The notes under the pieces were generated by a model, which saw nothing but the letters and a program-made list of their open reading frames with translations, had not been told where the DNA came from and ran no database searches. This document shows positions 1-6,994 of a stretch of 29,700 bases of DNA, one piece after another; positions within the stretch are counted from its first letter, which is position 1; each line of letters begins with the position of its first letter. The stretch is taken from assembly GCA_027063065.1 (NCBI GenBank), contig JAMOSO010000051.1, forward strand, positions 1 to 29,700, given 5' to 3'. The position numbers were made by a program, and so were the translations under genes. Source of the stretch: Planctomycetota bacterium. GTDB taxonomy: Bacteria > Planctomycetota > JAMOSO01.

Positions 1-373
1 CTAGATGCTCTAACTTAGCACGTAATTTGCCTTTTTTTAAAGATATCCTAATAACATCTTTGCTTTTATTTTTAATGAACCAAGATTGTTTAATATAATA
101 CGCATTTAAAGTAAAATCGGTATTATCACTTATTCTAAATGTGTGACCTTTTTCAGTTTTCAATAATAAAGTACCATCATCTCCTGTTACAATATGTACG
201 CCTATATTTAACTTTGAACCAGATTTCAAACTAATCACATCACCAGATTTTGACGTAATTGTTACAGTTCCCAATGATTCTAAAACTGTAATCTTTGCCT
301 CATCAGCAGCTTGAACTATAGAAGTATAAAAACCAAAAATAACTAAAAAACAAATAAATAATTTAAATTTCAC
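1..373 (-). CDS. FecR-domain protein, 3' end cut by window edge
   Basis: Partial: 124 codons are visible and the gene continues past the left edge. The start is a GTG at 373-371, preceded six bases upstream by GGGAG (380-384). The protein opens with a Sec-type signal peptide (KFKLF, then a hydrophobic run, then a likely cut near VQAAD). It continues with the pattern of a FecR domain: short beta strands with G-T-V-T-I, a stretch ending L-K-S-G-S-K-L, then G-V-H-I-V-T-G-D-D-G-T-L-L-L-K. FecR domains occur in anti-sigma regulators and, without a sigma factor nearby, in many exported proteins of the PVC group; the signal peptide favours the latter. It lies 12 bases downstream of the outer-membrane barrel gene, so the two are probably one operon. 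Domain call fairly sure, role unknown. Confidence 0.75.
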   Translation of the reverse strand, partial: MKFKLFICFLVIFGFYTSIVQAADEAKITVLESLGTVTITSKSGDVISLKSGSKLNIGVHIVTGDDGTLLLKTEKGHTFRISDNTDFTLNAYYIKQSWFIKNKSKDVIRISLKKGKLRAKLEHL

Positions 374-384
374 AATTTTCTCCC

Positions 385-1446
385 TTAAAAGAATGCTGAG
401 ACACTTATAGCATACACATTTTGTCTGTACTCTGCGGTAGAGACATTTGAATCTCTCCACCCCCTTGTATAATTAATATTAAGTGTCAAATATTTATTTA
501 ATCGCTTTGCTAAACCAAATTTAGCATCATCACGCCTATCACGCCTATGCTCACCACCGTTATCACTTACTCGATAATCATATTGCCTATCATAATGCAC
601 CCATTCTATACTGGCAGTCATTTTAAACGGCAGCGTTTGAAATTTTACCTTAGGTCTAATTTTAAATTCGGCATATTTACTATCATTATTGCGAGGGCTG
701 GCATTTTTATACTCTAGACCACAACTAATATCCTTAATATATTTAGCTATAATAGGAAACCTAGCCTTAGAAAATGATATTATATGCTTATATTTAAAAA
801 CGCTATCTAACCCAGACTCATTTTGAATATTATTATAATTATCCTTATATTGATTATATGCAAAGTCTACGCGGTATTCTCCTTTATTAAAAATAGAAGT
901 AGACGTCTCAAATAATTCATTATATTTAACCTTAATTAAACCAACGCATTCTTTAGTAGTCATAAATGCTTCTTCACCAATACGGATAAATTTATAATCC
1001 AAATCTGTACGCAAAGAAATTGGATCAGGATCCATATCATATTGGTAAAATAAACCCAAATCATGCATACCTAATTCTTTGTTTTTATTATTGTGATAAT
1101 AGTCAAACTCACCCACATATTTAACACCAAGAGCATGATCTTCTTCTGTGTTAAAATTATAATCAGTAAAGATTGTATTTTTCCAAATAGTATCGCCTTT
1201 TTTGCGATTACCTTGATCCCATAAAGCATCATTATCTGTTTTATAGACGTTACTGTCATATTCCATTTTTGTAGAAATATAGGCAGACAATGACTTTGGT
1301 TTATAATCTAAAATATCACGTGTTGTATCGGTATCTTTCTTAGTGTCGTCTATTAAATTTTCAACACCTGTTGCTTGTGCATATAAATTATATGACAAAG
1401 ATAATATTGTTAACATAATTAACAATTTTGTTTTACATCTACTCAT
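385..1446 (-). CDS. Predicted outer-membrane beta-barrel protein
   Basis: 353 residues. ATG at 1446 is preceded by AAGGGA at suitable spacing. The N-terminus is a signal peptide (SRCKTKLLIMLTILSLSYNL, likely cleaved near YAQA). The rest is rich in Tyr, Asp, Asn and Lys with alternating hydrophobic residues typical of beta strands, and the chain ends in aromatic Phe-Phe (SVSAFF), the usual C-terminal signature of proteins inserted by the BAM complex. No enzyme motif is visible. It probably sits in the outer membrane as a barrel of roughly 14-16 strands, though the count is a guess. It is followed at 12 bases by the FecR-domain gene, suggesting a paired envelope function. Substrate or role cannot be read from the sequence. 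Confidence 0.7.
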   Translation of the reverse strand: MSRCKTKLLIMLTILSLSYNLYAQATGVENLIDDTKKDTDTTRDILDYKPKSLSAYISTKMEYDSNVYKTDNDALWDQGNRKKGDTIWKNTIFTDYNFNTEEDHALGVKYVGEFDYYHNNKNKELGMHDLGLFYQYDMDPDPISLRTDLDYKFIRIGEEAFMTTKECVGLIKVKYNELFETSTSIFNKGEYRVDFAYNQYKDNYNNIQNESGLDSVFKYKHIISFSKARFPIIAKYIKDISCGLEYKNASPRNNDSKYAEFKIRPKVKFQTLPFKMTASIEWVHYDRQYDYRVSDNGGEHRRDRRDDAKFGLAKRLNKYLTLNINYTRGWRDSNVSTAEYRQNVYAISVSAFF

Positions 1447-1497
1447 GAGTCTTCCCTTATATCACATTAGTCTAAAATAATTATTAAAAACAATAGG

Positions 1498-1525
1498 ATA
1501 TTATCTATAAAGTATATATTTGCAA
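1498..1525 (-). promoter_or_regulatory. Predicted sigma70-type promoter for the barrel/FecR pair
   Basis: On the minus strand there is TTGCAA (1525-1520), a 16-base spacer and TAATAT (1503-1498). It sits about 50 bases upstream of the barrel gene start and just after the terminator of the preceding operon, where a new promoter is expected. AT-rich surroundings make chance matches common, so this is tentative. Confidence 0.4.
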
Positions 1526-1534
1526 GAATTTATG

Positions 1535-1563
1535 TTAAAAAACCCCGGCGGGATAGTCCGGGG
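1535..1563 (-). terminator. Intrinsic terminator of the rpe-rsmD operon
   Basis: CCCCGG (1543-1548) and CCGGGG (1558-1563) form a 6-bp GC-only stem with a 9-base loop. Read on the minus strand the stem is followed directly by six T residues (1542-1537). It lies 32 bases after the stop of the membrane-protein gene ending at 1595. A second small inverted repeat, CCTCT/AGAGG (1565-1569 and 1576-1580), lies just before it on the transcript. Confidence 0.8.
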
Positions 1564-1594
1564 CCCTCTATTAAAAGAGGATACAAGGCACCCT

Positions 1595-1966
1595 TTATAT
1601 CGGCCCTGCACCATGTAAACTGTAGTAAAAAATATTAAACAATTGTATTAATACACACAATAAAGTAGCACTCAACCAAAACCAAGACCATTTTGAACGC
1701 CGACTACGAGAACGCAACAGGTATGTGCTTAAAGTCAATGGCATTAAAAGAAACAGATATACTTTAGACCGTATTGTCAAACGATATTTTAACAATGCCG
1801 AATCAGAATTTGCCCACACGAAAGCTAAAGCAGAATAACATAAATAAATCAAACCAAACCATTTGCCAATATAATCACTTGTAGGAACACCTGAGCTAGG
1901 TACAACAGCAACAACTAAAATAAGTGCAAAATACGAGCGAATTTGATATTGTAAGCTAGAACTCAT
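1595..1966 (-). CDS. Small integral membrane protein of unknown function
   Basis: 123 residues starting at ATG 1966. Four hydrophobic stretches are visible, roughly residues 11-27, 33-51, 67-84 and 93-115, so the protein probably spans the inner membrane four times. An Arg/Ser-rich positive segment (LRSRSRRSK, near residues 84-92) lies between the last two and is likely cytoplasmic. No recognised family motif. The start lacks an obvious ribosome binding site but lies only 17 bases after the rsmD stop, so translation may be coupled. It is the last gene before the terminator near 1550, ending the operon of the 94-residue unknown, rpe and rsmD. Confidence 0.6.
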   Translation of the reverse strand: MSSSLQYQIRSYFALILVVAVVPSSGVPTSDYIGKWFGLIYLCYSALAFVWANSDSALLKYRLTIRSKVYLFLLMPLTLSTYLLRSRSRRSKWSWFWLSATLLCVLIQLFNIFYYSLHGAGPI

Positions 1967-1983
1967 ATCAATAAGACAATCAA

Positions 1984-2544
1984 TTATACATAAAAAAACA
2001 TAACTCTATTTATGCCATAAGTGCGGTCTTTTTTAGGTTCAATAGTCCACTTTTGATTTTTAACATTGCGATGTTGCCGATAAATCAATATACCATTTGC
2101 TTGTAATAAAGGTAGAACCATCTTAACTATACGGGGGCCATACTCAGCATCTTGAGAAAGAGGAAACGGCGGATCTAAAAAAATCCATTGCAATGATTTA
2201 AGCTTTGCATTTGCAACAAATTCTTCACAACTCTGAATCTTTACCATAGACTCAACATCTTTAATTACAGAGATATTTTTAGAAACATGCAAAAGGTTAT
2301 CTTTAATAACTTTAGCCGCGGCTGGATTCGCCTCAACAAAGGTACAATTACTCGCACCACGAGATAGCATCTCTATACCCAAAGCTCCGCTACCTGCAAA
2401 AATATCTGCTCCCGCACCAGTTAAATCTTCTCCGATAAGTAAATTAAAAATACTTTCTTTGACCCTATCCGTAGCTGGTCGGGTTTTTGACGAATCCAAT
2501 GTTTTTAATAATAAGCTTTTAGCCAAACCTGTAATAACACGCAT
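1984..2544 (-). CDS. rsmD: 16S rRNA (guanine966-N2)-methyltransferase RsmD
   Basis: 186 residues from ATG 2544; a TTG three bases upstream is also possible. RsmD methylates G966 of 16S rRNA using S-adenosylmethionine. The expected signatures are present: R-V-I-T-G at the N-terminus, R-P-A-T-D-R-V-K-E-S-I-F-N (residues about 22-34), the SAM-binding D-I-F-A-G-S-G-A-L-G-I-E, V-E-A-N for the ribose contact, and the catalytic L-D-P-P-F (residues about 122-126). Length is normal for the family. The ATG overlaps the rpe stop by one base (TGATG), indicating translational coupling. Part of a small operon with rpe; nothing odd in the sequence. Confidence 0.93.
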   Translation of the reverse strand: MRVITGLAKSLLLKTLDSSKTRPATDRVKESIFNLLIGEDLTGAGADIFAGSGALGIEMLSRGASNCTFVEANPAAAKVIKDNLLHVSKNISVIKDVESMVKIQSCEEFVANAKLKSLQWIFLDPPFPLSQDAEYGPRIVKMVLPLLQANGILIYRQHRNVKNQKWTIEPKKDRTYGINRVMFFYV

Positions 2545-3200
2545 CAAATATTATTCTCGGCAATTTGGCGTAATTGCTCAATTGCCAACCCTCTATCTGA
2601 TTGACCAAATACAGATGTTCCTGCTACCATAACATTAGCACCAGCTTTAGCCGCACTAGAAACTGTATTTACATCTACGCCACCATCTACCTGTATATCA
2701 AAATCTGCCCCAACTTTTTGACGCAAAACTTTAACCTTAGACATACAGTCTTGCATAAAGCTTTGACCACCAAAACCAGGTTCAACGCTCATAATTAATA
2801 CCATATCCAATCTATCTAAATACTTAAAAATACTGTCAATATTGGTTTTAGGTTTTACAACTAAACCTTTTTTGATATTGGCTTTTTCTAAATAGTCCAA
2901 AGCATCAGGTACATTGGCATCTGATTCTATATGAAATGTAATCATATCCGCACCAGCTTTAATAAAAGCTTCAAAATAATCTTGAGGGTTAGTCAACATC
3001 AGATGAACATCAAAAATAATATTGTCTATGTCTCTTATCTGCTTAACAATCGAAGGCCCAAATGATATATTAGGTACAAAATGACCATCCATAATATCCA
3101 AGTGCAACATATCAGCTCCGCCTGCGACAACTGAGCGTACCTCTGATTGTAAATCCTTAAAATCAGCAGCTAATAAAGATGGGGCTATTTTAATATTCAT
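2544..3200 (-). CDS. rpe: Ribulose-phosphate 3-epimerase
   Basis: 218 residues. It interconverts ribulose 5-phosphate and xylulose 5-phosphate in the pentose phosphate pathway. The TIM-barrel motifs are clear: I-A-P-S-L-L-A-A-D at the N-terminus, H-L-D-I-M-D-G-H-F-V-P-N with a metal-binding His and Asp (residues about 33-44), D-V-H-L-M (about 64-68), M-S-V-E-P-G-F-G-G-Q-S-F for phosphate binding, and Q-V-D-G-G-V near the C-terminus with the second catalytic Asp. The start overlaps the stop of the preceding 94-residue gene by one base (TAATG), and the end overlaps rsmD. Confidence 0.96.
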   Translation of the reverse strand: MNIKIAPSLLAADFKDLQSEVRSVVAGGADMLHLDIMDGHFVPNISFGPSIVKQIRDIDNIIFDVHLMLTNPQDYFEAFIKAGADMITFHIESDANVPDALDYLEKANIKKGLVVKPKTNIDSIFKYLDRLDMVLIMSVEPGFGGQSFMQDCMSKVKVLRQKVGADFDIQVDGGVDVNTVSSAAKAGANVMVAGTSVFGQSDRGLAIEQLRQIAENNI

Positions 3201-3484
3201 TAATCCAACTCAATATAAAGACCATCACCTTCTTCAATTAAACGTATACGCTCTTGACGAACCTTTAAACCATCATTTAAATCAAATACCATTTTTTTAA
3301 GCAAATTGTAAACCTCTAATTCACGAGCATTACAGTTGTATTCATAAAGACGACGAGAGGTATCGTCCCCTCCTTTGTCTACAAATGAATCAGCTTCAAT
3401 TATTTTCTGAAGGGTCTGAGCTTCTAATTTAACTCTAACAGCCATTTTTGACTTTGGTAATGATGTAGTACTTGGTGATGCCAT
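3200..3484 (-). CDS. Hypothetical 94-residue protein upstream of rpe
   Basis: Starts at ATG 3484, preceded by AGGAG at good spacing, and its stop overlaps the rpe ATG by one base, so it is almost certainly a real, coupled gene. The N-terminal 14 residues are Ser/Thr/Lys-rich and look disordered. The rest is charged and predicted alpha/beta: a helix with E-A-Q-T-L-Q-K-I-I-E, a Gly-Gly-Asp-Asp turn, then R-E-L-E-V-Y-N-L-L-K-K-M and an E-G-D-G-L-Y-I-E-L-D end. No signal peptide or membrane segment. I do not recognise the family. I considered an RNA polymerase omega subunit because of the size, but the omega N-terminal motif is absent. Confidence 0.7.
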   Translation of the reverse strand: MASPSTTSLPKSKMAVRVKLEAQTLQKIIEADSFVDKGGDDTSRRLYEYNCNARELEVYNLLKKMVFDLNDGLKVRQERIRLIEEGDGLYIELD

Positions 3485-3501
3485 GCAAACTCCTGTCTAA
3501 T

Positions 3502-3528
3502 TGTAGTGAGCGTAAAACGCTCACTACA
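3502..3528 (-). other. Perfect 11-bp hairpin after pgk
   Basis: TGTAGTGAGCG (3502-3512) and CGCTCACTACA (3518-3528) pair perfectly around a 5-base loop. It lies between the pgk stop (3562) and the next gene start (3484). On the minus strand the stem is not followed by a T run, so it is a poor intrinsic terminator. It could be an RNA processing or stability element, or a partial terminator separating pgk from the rpe operon. Confidence 0.6.
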
Positions 3529-3561
3529 TTAATAATAAAGAATAACTCAATATTCTATAAT

Positions 3562-4740
3562 TTATTTCTCTGAAAGAGCTGCAATTCCAGGTAGCTCTTT
3601 ACCTTCTAAAAATTCTAACGAAGCTCCTCCACCAGTAGAAATATGACTCATTTGATCTGCAAATCCAAACTGCTCAACTGCTGCTGCAGAATCACCTCCA
3701 CCGATAATAGTAGTTGCATCACATTCTGCAATAGCTTTAGCCAATGCTTTTGTTCCTGTAGCAAAAGGTGCCATTTCAAATACACCAGCTGGTCCGTTCC
3801 ATACAATTGTCTCAGATTTATTTATAGCCTCGACAAAATTCTTAATTGTTTCTGGACCTATATCTAAGCCCAACCAACCATCAGGAATATCAGTAACTAT
3901 ATCGGTGTTAGCGTCTTCACTAAATTTATCTGCAATTACAAAATCATCACACAACAATAATTCCACGCCTTTATCTTTGGCTTTTTTCATAATATCAAGA
4001 GCTGTTCCGATACGATCCTCTTCTAACAAAGAAGCACCAATATTTTTGCCTTCTGCTTTCATAAAGGTATATGCCATACCACCACAAATAATAAGGGTGT
4101 CTACTTTTTCCAATAACTTATCGATTAATAAAATTTTATCACTAACCTTTGCGCCACCTAAAATAGCTAAAAATGGTTTATCTGGATTAGTAACAACTTT
4201 ACCAAAGTATTCGACTTCTTTAGCTACTAAAAAGCCCATTGCAGCTAAAGGCATAAATTTAGTTACACCTGCCATAGAAACATCAGCTCGGTGCGATGTC
4301 CCAAAGGCATCATTAATATACAAATCACCATTGGCAGCTAATTGTTTAGCAAATTCTTCGTCGCCTTTTTGTTCTTCAGCATGAAAACGCAAGTTTTCAA
4401 GCATAATTATGTCACCGTCGTTCATAGACTTTGTAGCAGCAACCACATCTTCACCAACGCATTCTTGCAAGGCTTTTACAGGTCGATCCACTAATTTAGA
4501 CAAATGCTCTGCCACAGGAGCTAAACGCATACTTTCTACCACTTGACCTTTTGGACGGCCTAAATGCGACATTAACACTAATTGACCACCATTTTCAATA
4601 ACATATTGAATGGAGGGTAACGCTCGTTGAATACGTATGTCATTTGTGATTTTGGAGTCCTTCATAGGAACATTAAAATCCACACGCATTAAAACACGTT
4701 TACCTTTTACATCTAAATCTTTAATAGACAATTTTGCCAT
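3562..4740 (-). CDS. pgk: Phosphoglycerate kinase
   Basis: 392 residues. It transfers phosphate from 1,3-bisphosphoglycerate to ADP in glycolysis. The ATG at 4740 is chosen because GGAG lies just upstream; a TTG at 4752 would include that site. Family motifs run the full length: R-V-D-F-N-V-P near residues 18-24, the substrate-binding I-R-I-Q-R-A-L-P-S-I, M-S-H-L-G-R-P (about 58-64), G-G-A-K-V-S-D-K, W-N-G-P-A-G-V-F-E, and G-G-G-D-S-A-A-A-V-E-Q-F-G for nucleotide binding. Length is typical of bacterial Pgk. It has its own promoter (4781-4808), with a hairpin rather than a clear terminator after it, so some read-through into the rpe operon is possible. Confidence 0.97.
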   Translation of the reverse strand: MAKLSIKDLDVKGKRVLMRVDFNVPMKDSKITNDIRIQRALPSIQYVIENGGQLVLMSHLGRPKGQVVESMRLAPVAEHLSKLVDRPVKALQECVGEDVVAATKSMNDGDIIMLENLRFHAEEQKGDEEFAKQLAANGDLYINDAFGTSHRADVSMAGVTKFMPLAAMGFLVAKEVEYFGKVVTNPDKPFLAILGGAKVSDKILLIDKLLEKVDTLIICGGMAYTFMKAEGKNIGASLLEEDRIGTALDIMKKAKDKGVELLLCDDFVIADKFSEDANTDIVTDIPDGWLGLDIGPETIKNFVEAINKSETIVWNGPAGVFEMAPFATGTKALAKAIAECDATTIIGGGDSAAAVEQFGFADQMSHISTGGGASLEFLEGKELPGIAALSEK

Positions 4741-4780
4741 TATTTTCTCCAATATTTTTTAAATCAAATTAATTTCAATT

Positions 4781-4808
4781 ATTATACTCTACCCATTTTA
4801 AGCATCAA
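4781..4808 (-). promoter_or_regulatory. Predicted sigma70-type promoter of pgk
   Basis: On the minus strand TTGATG (4808-4803), a 16-base spacer and a perfect TATAAT (4786-4781) lie about 40 bases upstream of the pgk ATG, in the gap after queC. Confidence 0.65.
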
Positions 4809-4841
4809 GGATAAGCATTATTTTATTATAGAATTAAACTA

Positions 4842-5504
4842 TTAAGAAACAAATAACGGGTCTTCAATACCCGCTTCTTTAAAGCCTTTGGCACGCAATA
4901 TACATGCAGGACATGTTTTACAGCCAGGCCTAACCCCCATGTAACAAGTATGTGACATCGCTATAGCATCCATACAGTGCATTTCATTTGCCATATGCAC
5001 TGTTTGTGCTTTAGTTTTACCAGACAATGGCGTATGTATGGTAAAATCTCTTTCCATACCGTATCTCAAAGTGGCTTGCAAAGAACTAATTGTGTCACTA
5101 CGACAATCTGGATAGCCACTATAATCAGTTTGTGAAACTCCAGTTACAATTTCTGTTATATTATGTTGGTATGCAAAAGCTGCCGCATACGTAAAAAAAA
5201 TAATATTTCTACCTGGCACAAAACTACTTGGCAAACCAGTGGCACTTTCCACAATTTCAGTATTATCCATTAAAGAATTACCACCAAGAGCCTGTAACGT
5301 ATCTATTTTTAAAATTTTTTGCTTCACATCAGCAAGTTTTACAATATTTTTAGCGCAGACTAATTCGACGCTATGCCTTTGTCCATAATCAAAAGTTAAC
5401 GCGATTACCGAATCAAACTTATTTAAAGCCCAATAAAGACAAGTTGTTGAATCTTGTCCTCCAGAAAATACAACTACTGCTTTTTTTAATTTAAGATTAC
5501 TCAT
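4842..5504 (-). CDS. queC: 7-cyano-7-deazaguanine synthase QueC
   Basis: 220 residues. QueC converts 7-carboxy-7-deazaguanine to preQ0 with ATP and ammonia, a step of queuosine tRNA modification. The PP-loop motif F-S-G-G-Q-D-S-T-T lies at residues about 13-21. The C-terminal zinc site is seen as C-x7-C-x2-C-x2-C (in C-Y-M-G-V-R-P-G-C-K-T-C-P-A-C). Other conserved pieces are F-D-Y-G-Q-R-H, F-V-P-G-R-N and G-V-S-Q-T-D-Y-S-G-Y-P-D-C-R. ATG at 5504 overlaps the stop of the upstream zinc-ribbon gene by 8 bases. It is the last gene of the operon starting at 8533. No other queuosine biosynthesis gene is in the window. Confidence 0.96.
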   Translation of the reverse strand: MSNLKLKKAVVVFSGGQDSTTCLYWALNKFDSVIALTFDYGQRHSVELVCAKNIVKLADVKQKILKIDTLQALGGNSLMDNTEIVESATGLPSSFVPGRNIIFFTYAAAFAYQHNITEIVTGVSQTDYSGYPDCRSDTISSLQATLRYGMERDFTIHTPLSGKTKAQTVHMANEMHCMDAIAMSHTCYMGVRPGCKTCPACILRAKGFKEAGIEDPLFVS

Positions 5505-5679
5505 TTTTATTAGACCTACAATCAGTATTAACCACTTTTATAATTTTATCACGTATTAATAAGCTCTCTGATGTTTGCCCACTTGAAAATATATTAATTT
5601 TACAATTATGATTTAAACATGGCTGATTAATATCCTCTAATAGCGACCTGCAAAACTTACACTGATATTTTATTGTCAT
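5497..5679 (-). CDS. Small zinc-ribbon-like protein
   Basis: 60 residues from ATG 5679; a GTG nine bases upstream in the same frame would add Met-Cys-Cys. The N-terminal half carries C-K-F-C (residues 7-10) and then C-L-N-H-N-C, a four-cysteine arrangement fitting a small zinc ribbon. The tail is basic and polar (N-K-N-E end). No good ribosome binding site is visible, but the gene sits 31 bases after the aminotransferase and overlaps queC by 8 bases, so coupling is likely. Function unknown. It is short, so a chance open frame cannot be fully excluded, but the paired cysteines and the packing argue that it is real. Confidence 0.55.
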   Translation of the reverse strand: MTIKYQCKFCRSLLEDINQPCLNHNCKINIFSSGQTSESLLIRDKIIKVVNTDCRSNKNE

Positions 5680-5710
5680 ACAACACACCCAATAAAGGCA
5701 TTAAAACATT

Positions 5711-6802
5711 CTATACTAATGATTTCAATATTTCGATTCCACGATCTATAACGACATCAGCAGCAGCATAAGATATTCTAAAATGTGTGTCTTGTTCAGA
5801 AAATACCGAACCTGGAATAATTAATAAATTATTCTCGATAGCTCTTTCAACAAAATCAGAAGCACTAGAATCTGGAACTTTTGGAAATATATAAAAAGCA
5901 CCTCCAGGTTTAACAACATCAAATACATCTTTTAAACCATTGTATATTCTATCGCGTTTACCACGATAAATTTGACGTTCATTTTCACTACCCCGTTCTA
6001 TCGCTTTAACAGCAGCTTTTTGCGCAAATGATGGTGCACATACAAAAGAATATTGCTGTAACATTGTCATCTTTTCAATGATGGCTTCTGGACCTGTTGC
6101 ATAACCAACTCGCCATCCAGTCATAGCTACAGATTTAGAAAAACCATTTAATAAGATTACATTATCATAATACTGAGCTATAGAAACTGGTTTTTGATCA
6201 TACAAAAACTCATCATAAATCTCATCTGTAATAATAATAATATTATGTTTTTTTGCTAGACTAGCTATTTCTTTTAAATTATTGGCTTCTAAAACAATAC
6301 CACATGGATTTGATGGGGTATTTAAAAATAATAATTTAGTTTTTGAAGTTATATATGGTTCTAGTTTTTCAGCGGTGATTGTTAAATCTGGATAAGTATC
6401 TACATAAACTGGCTTAGCCTGACAAAGATTAGTTAAATGCTTATACATTACAAAATAAGGATCGGGAATTAACACCTCATCGCCTGATTGCACTAAACAC
6501 TGCAAACACAATAAAAGTGCCCCAGATACACCAGAAGTAACTAATACTTTATCTGGATTATAATTATACTTTTTGAGTAATTGCGATCTGATTGCAGTAT
6601 GTAACTCTGGTATCCCCTGCGTAGGCGTATAGCTGTTAAAGCCATCTTCAATAGCGTCAATTGCCACCTTACGTAATTCGGCAGGAACATCAAAATCCGG
6701 TTGACCTATACTAAGGTTAACCGGATTTTTCAGTTTCTGAGCAAGATCAAAAACCTTACGAATACCAGAGGAATCAAGATCGCTAATGCGATCAGCAAAC
6801 AT
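5711..6802 (-). CDS. PLP-dependent class I/II aminotransferase (aspartate aminotransferase-like)
   Basis: 363 residues, fold type I. It transfers amino groups between an amino acid and a 2-oxo acid; the exact substrate cannot be fixed from sequence. Motifs: N-L-S-I-G-Q-P-D-F-D-V-P for substrate binding (about 29-40), Y-T-P-T-Q-G-I-P-E-L (about 58-67), N-T-P-S-N-P-C-G with the conserved Asn and Pro, D-E-I-Y-D-E-F, and F-S-K-S-V-A-M-T-G-W-R-V-G-Y carrying the PLP lysine at K223. The conserved Arg near the C-terminus is in F-R-I-S-Y-A. The N-terminus starts directly at R-I-S-D-L-D-S-S-G-I-R and is slightly short for the family. The gene is 3 bases after the PVC signature protein gene, in the same operon. 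Confidence 0.9.
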   Translation of the reverse strand: MFADRISDLDSSGIRKVFDLAQKLKNPVNLSIGQPDFDVPAELRKVAIDAIEDGFNSYTPTQGIPELHTAIRSQLLKKYNYNPDKVLVTSGVSGALLLCLQCLVQSGDEVLIPDPYFVMYKHLTNLCQAKPVYVDTYPDLTITAEKLEPYITSKTKLLFLNTPSNPCGIVLEANNLKEIASLAKKHNIIIITDEIYDEFLYDQKPVSIAQYYDNVILLNGFSKSVAMTGWRVGYATGPEAIIEKMTMLQQYSFVCAPSFAQKAAVKAIERGSENERQIYRGKRDRIYNGLKDVFDVVKPGGAFYIFPKVPDSSASDFVERAIENNLLIIPGSVFSEQDTHFRISYAAADVVIDRGIEILKSLV

Positions 6803-6805
6803 CTA

Positions 6806-6994
6806 CTAAACCTCTTCTTTTTTCTTTTTCTTCTTAATCATAGGCCTATTAACAACCTTTGGCAGTCCATAAATACTTTCGTCTTTATTCCATTTGCCTT
6901 GAGCTTCTAATTTTTCTAGACGCTCTTTGCGATTAAGAACATTACGATGTTTTCTGAGACTGTCACCTGCGAGAAGACTTTTATGCATTGACAT
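6806..6994 (-). CDS. PVC superphylum signature small basic protein
   Basis: 62 residues from ATG 6994, chosen over the GTG at 7003 because AGGTGG precedes the ATG and because the family begins Met-Ser-Met-His-(K/R)-Ser-Leu. Visible features are S-M-H-K-S-L at the start, R-K-H-R-N-V-L-N-R-K-E-R-L (residues about 14-26), an acidic turn, Y-G-L-P-K-V, and a Lys-rich tail (eight lysines near the end). This matches my memory of the small basic signature protein reported across Planctomycetes, Verrucomicrobia, Chlamydiae and Lentisphaerae, for which a nucleic-acid or ribosome-related role has been suggested but not proven. It overlaps the DUF89 gene by 14 bases. Confidence 0.88.
   Translation of the reverse strand: MSMHKSLLAGDSLRKHRNVLNRKERLEKLEAQGKWNKDESIYGLPKVVNRPMIKKKKKKEEV

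Noticed and set aside
3200-3484. RNA polymerase omega subunit (rpoZ)
   Set aside because: The size fits, but the conserved omega N-terminal helix motifs are not visible.
3905-4384. 159-codon open frame on the plus strand opposite pgk
   Set aside because: It mirrors the conserved pgk reading frame, has no ribosome binding site and shows no family motif; long antisense frames over conserved genes are common.
4741-4752. TTG start at 4752 for pgk
   Set aside because: The GGAG ribosome binding site lies between it and the ATG at 4740, and the family starts near the ATG.
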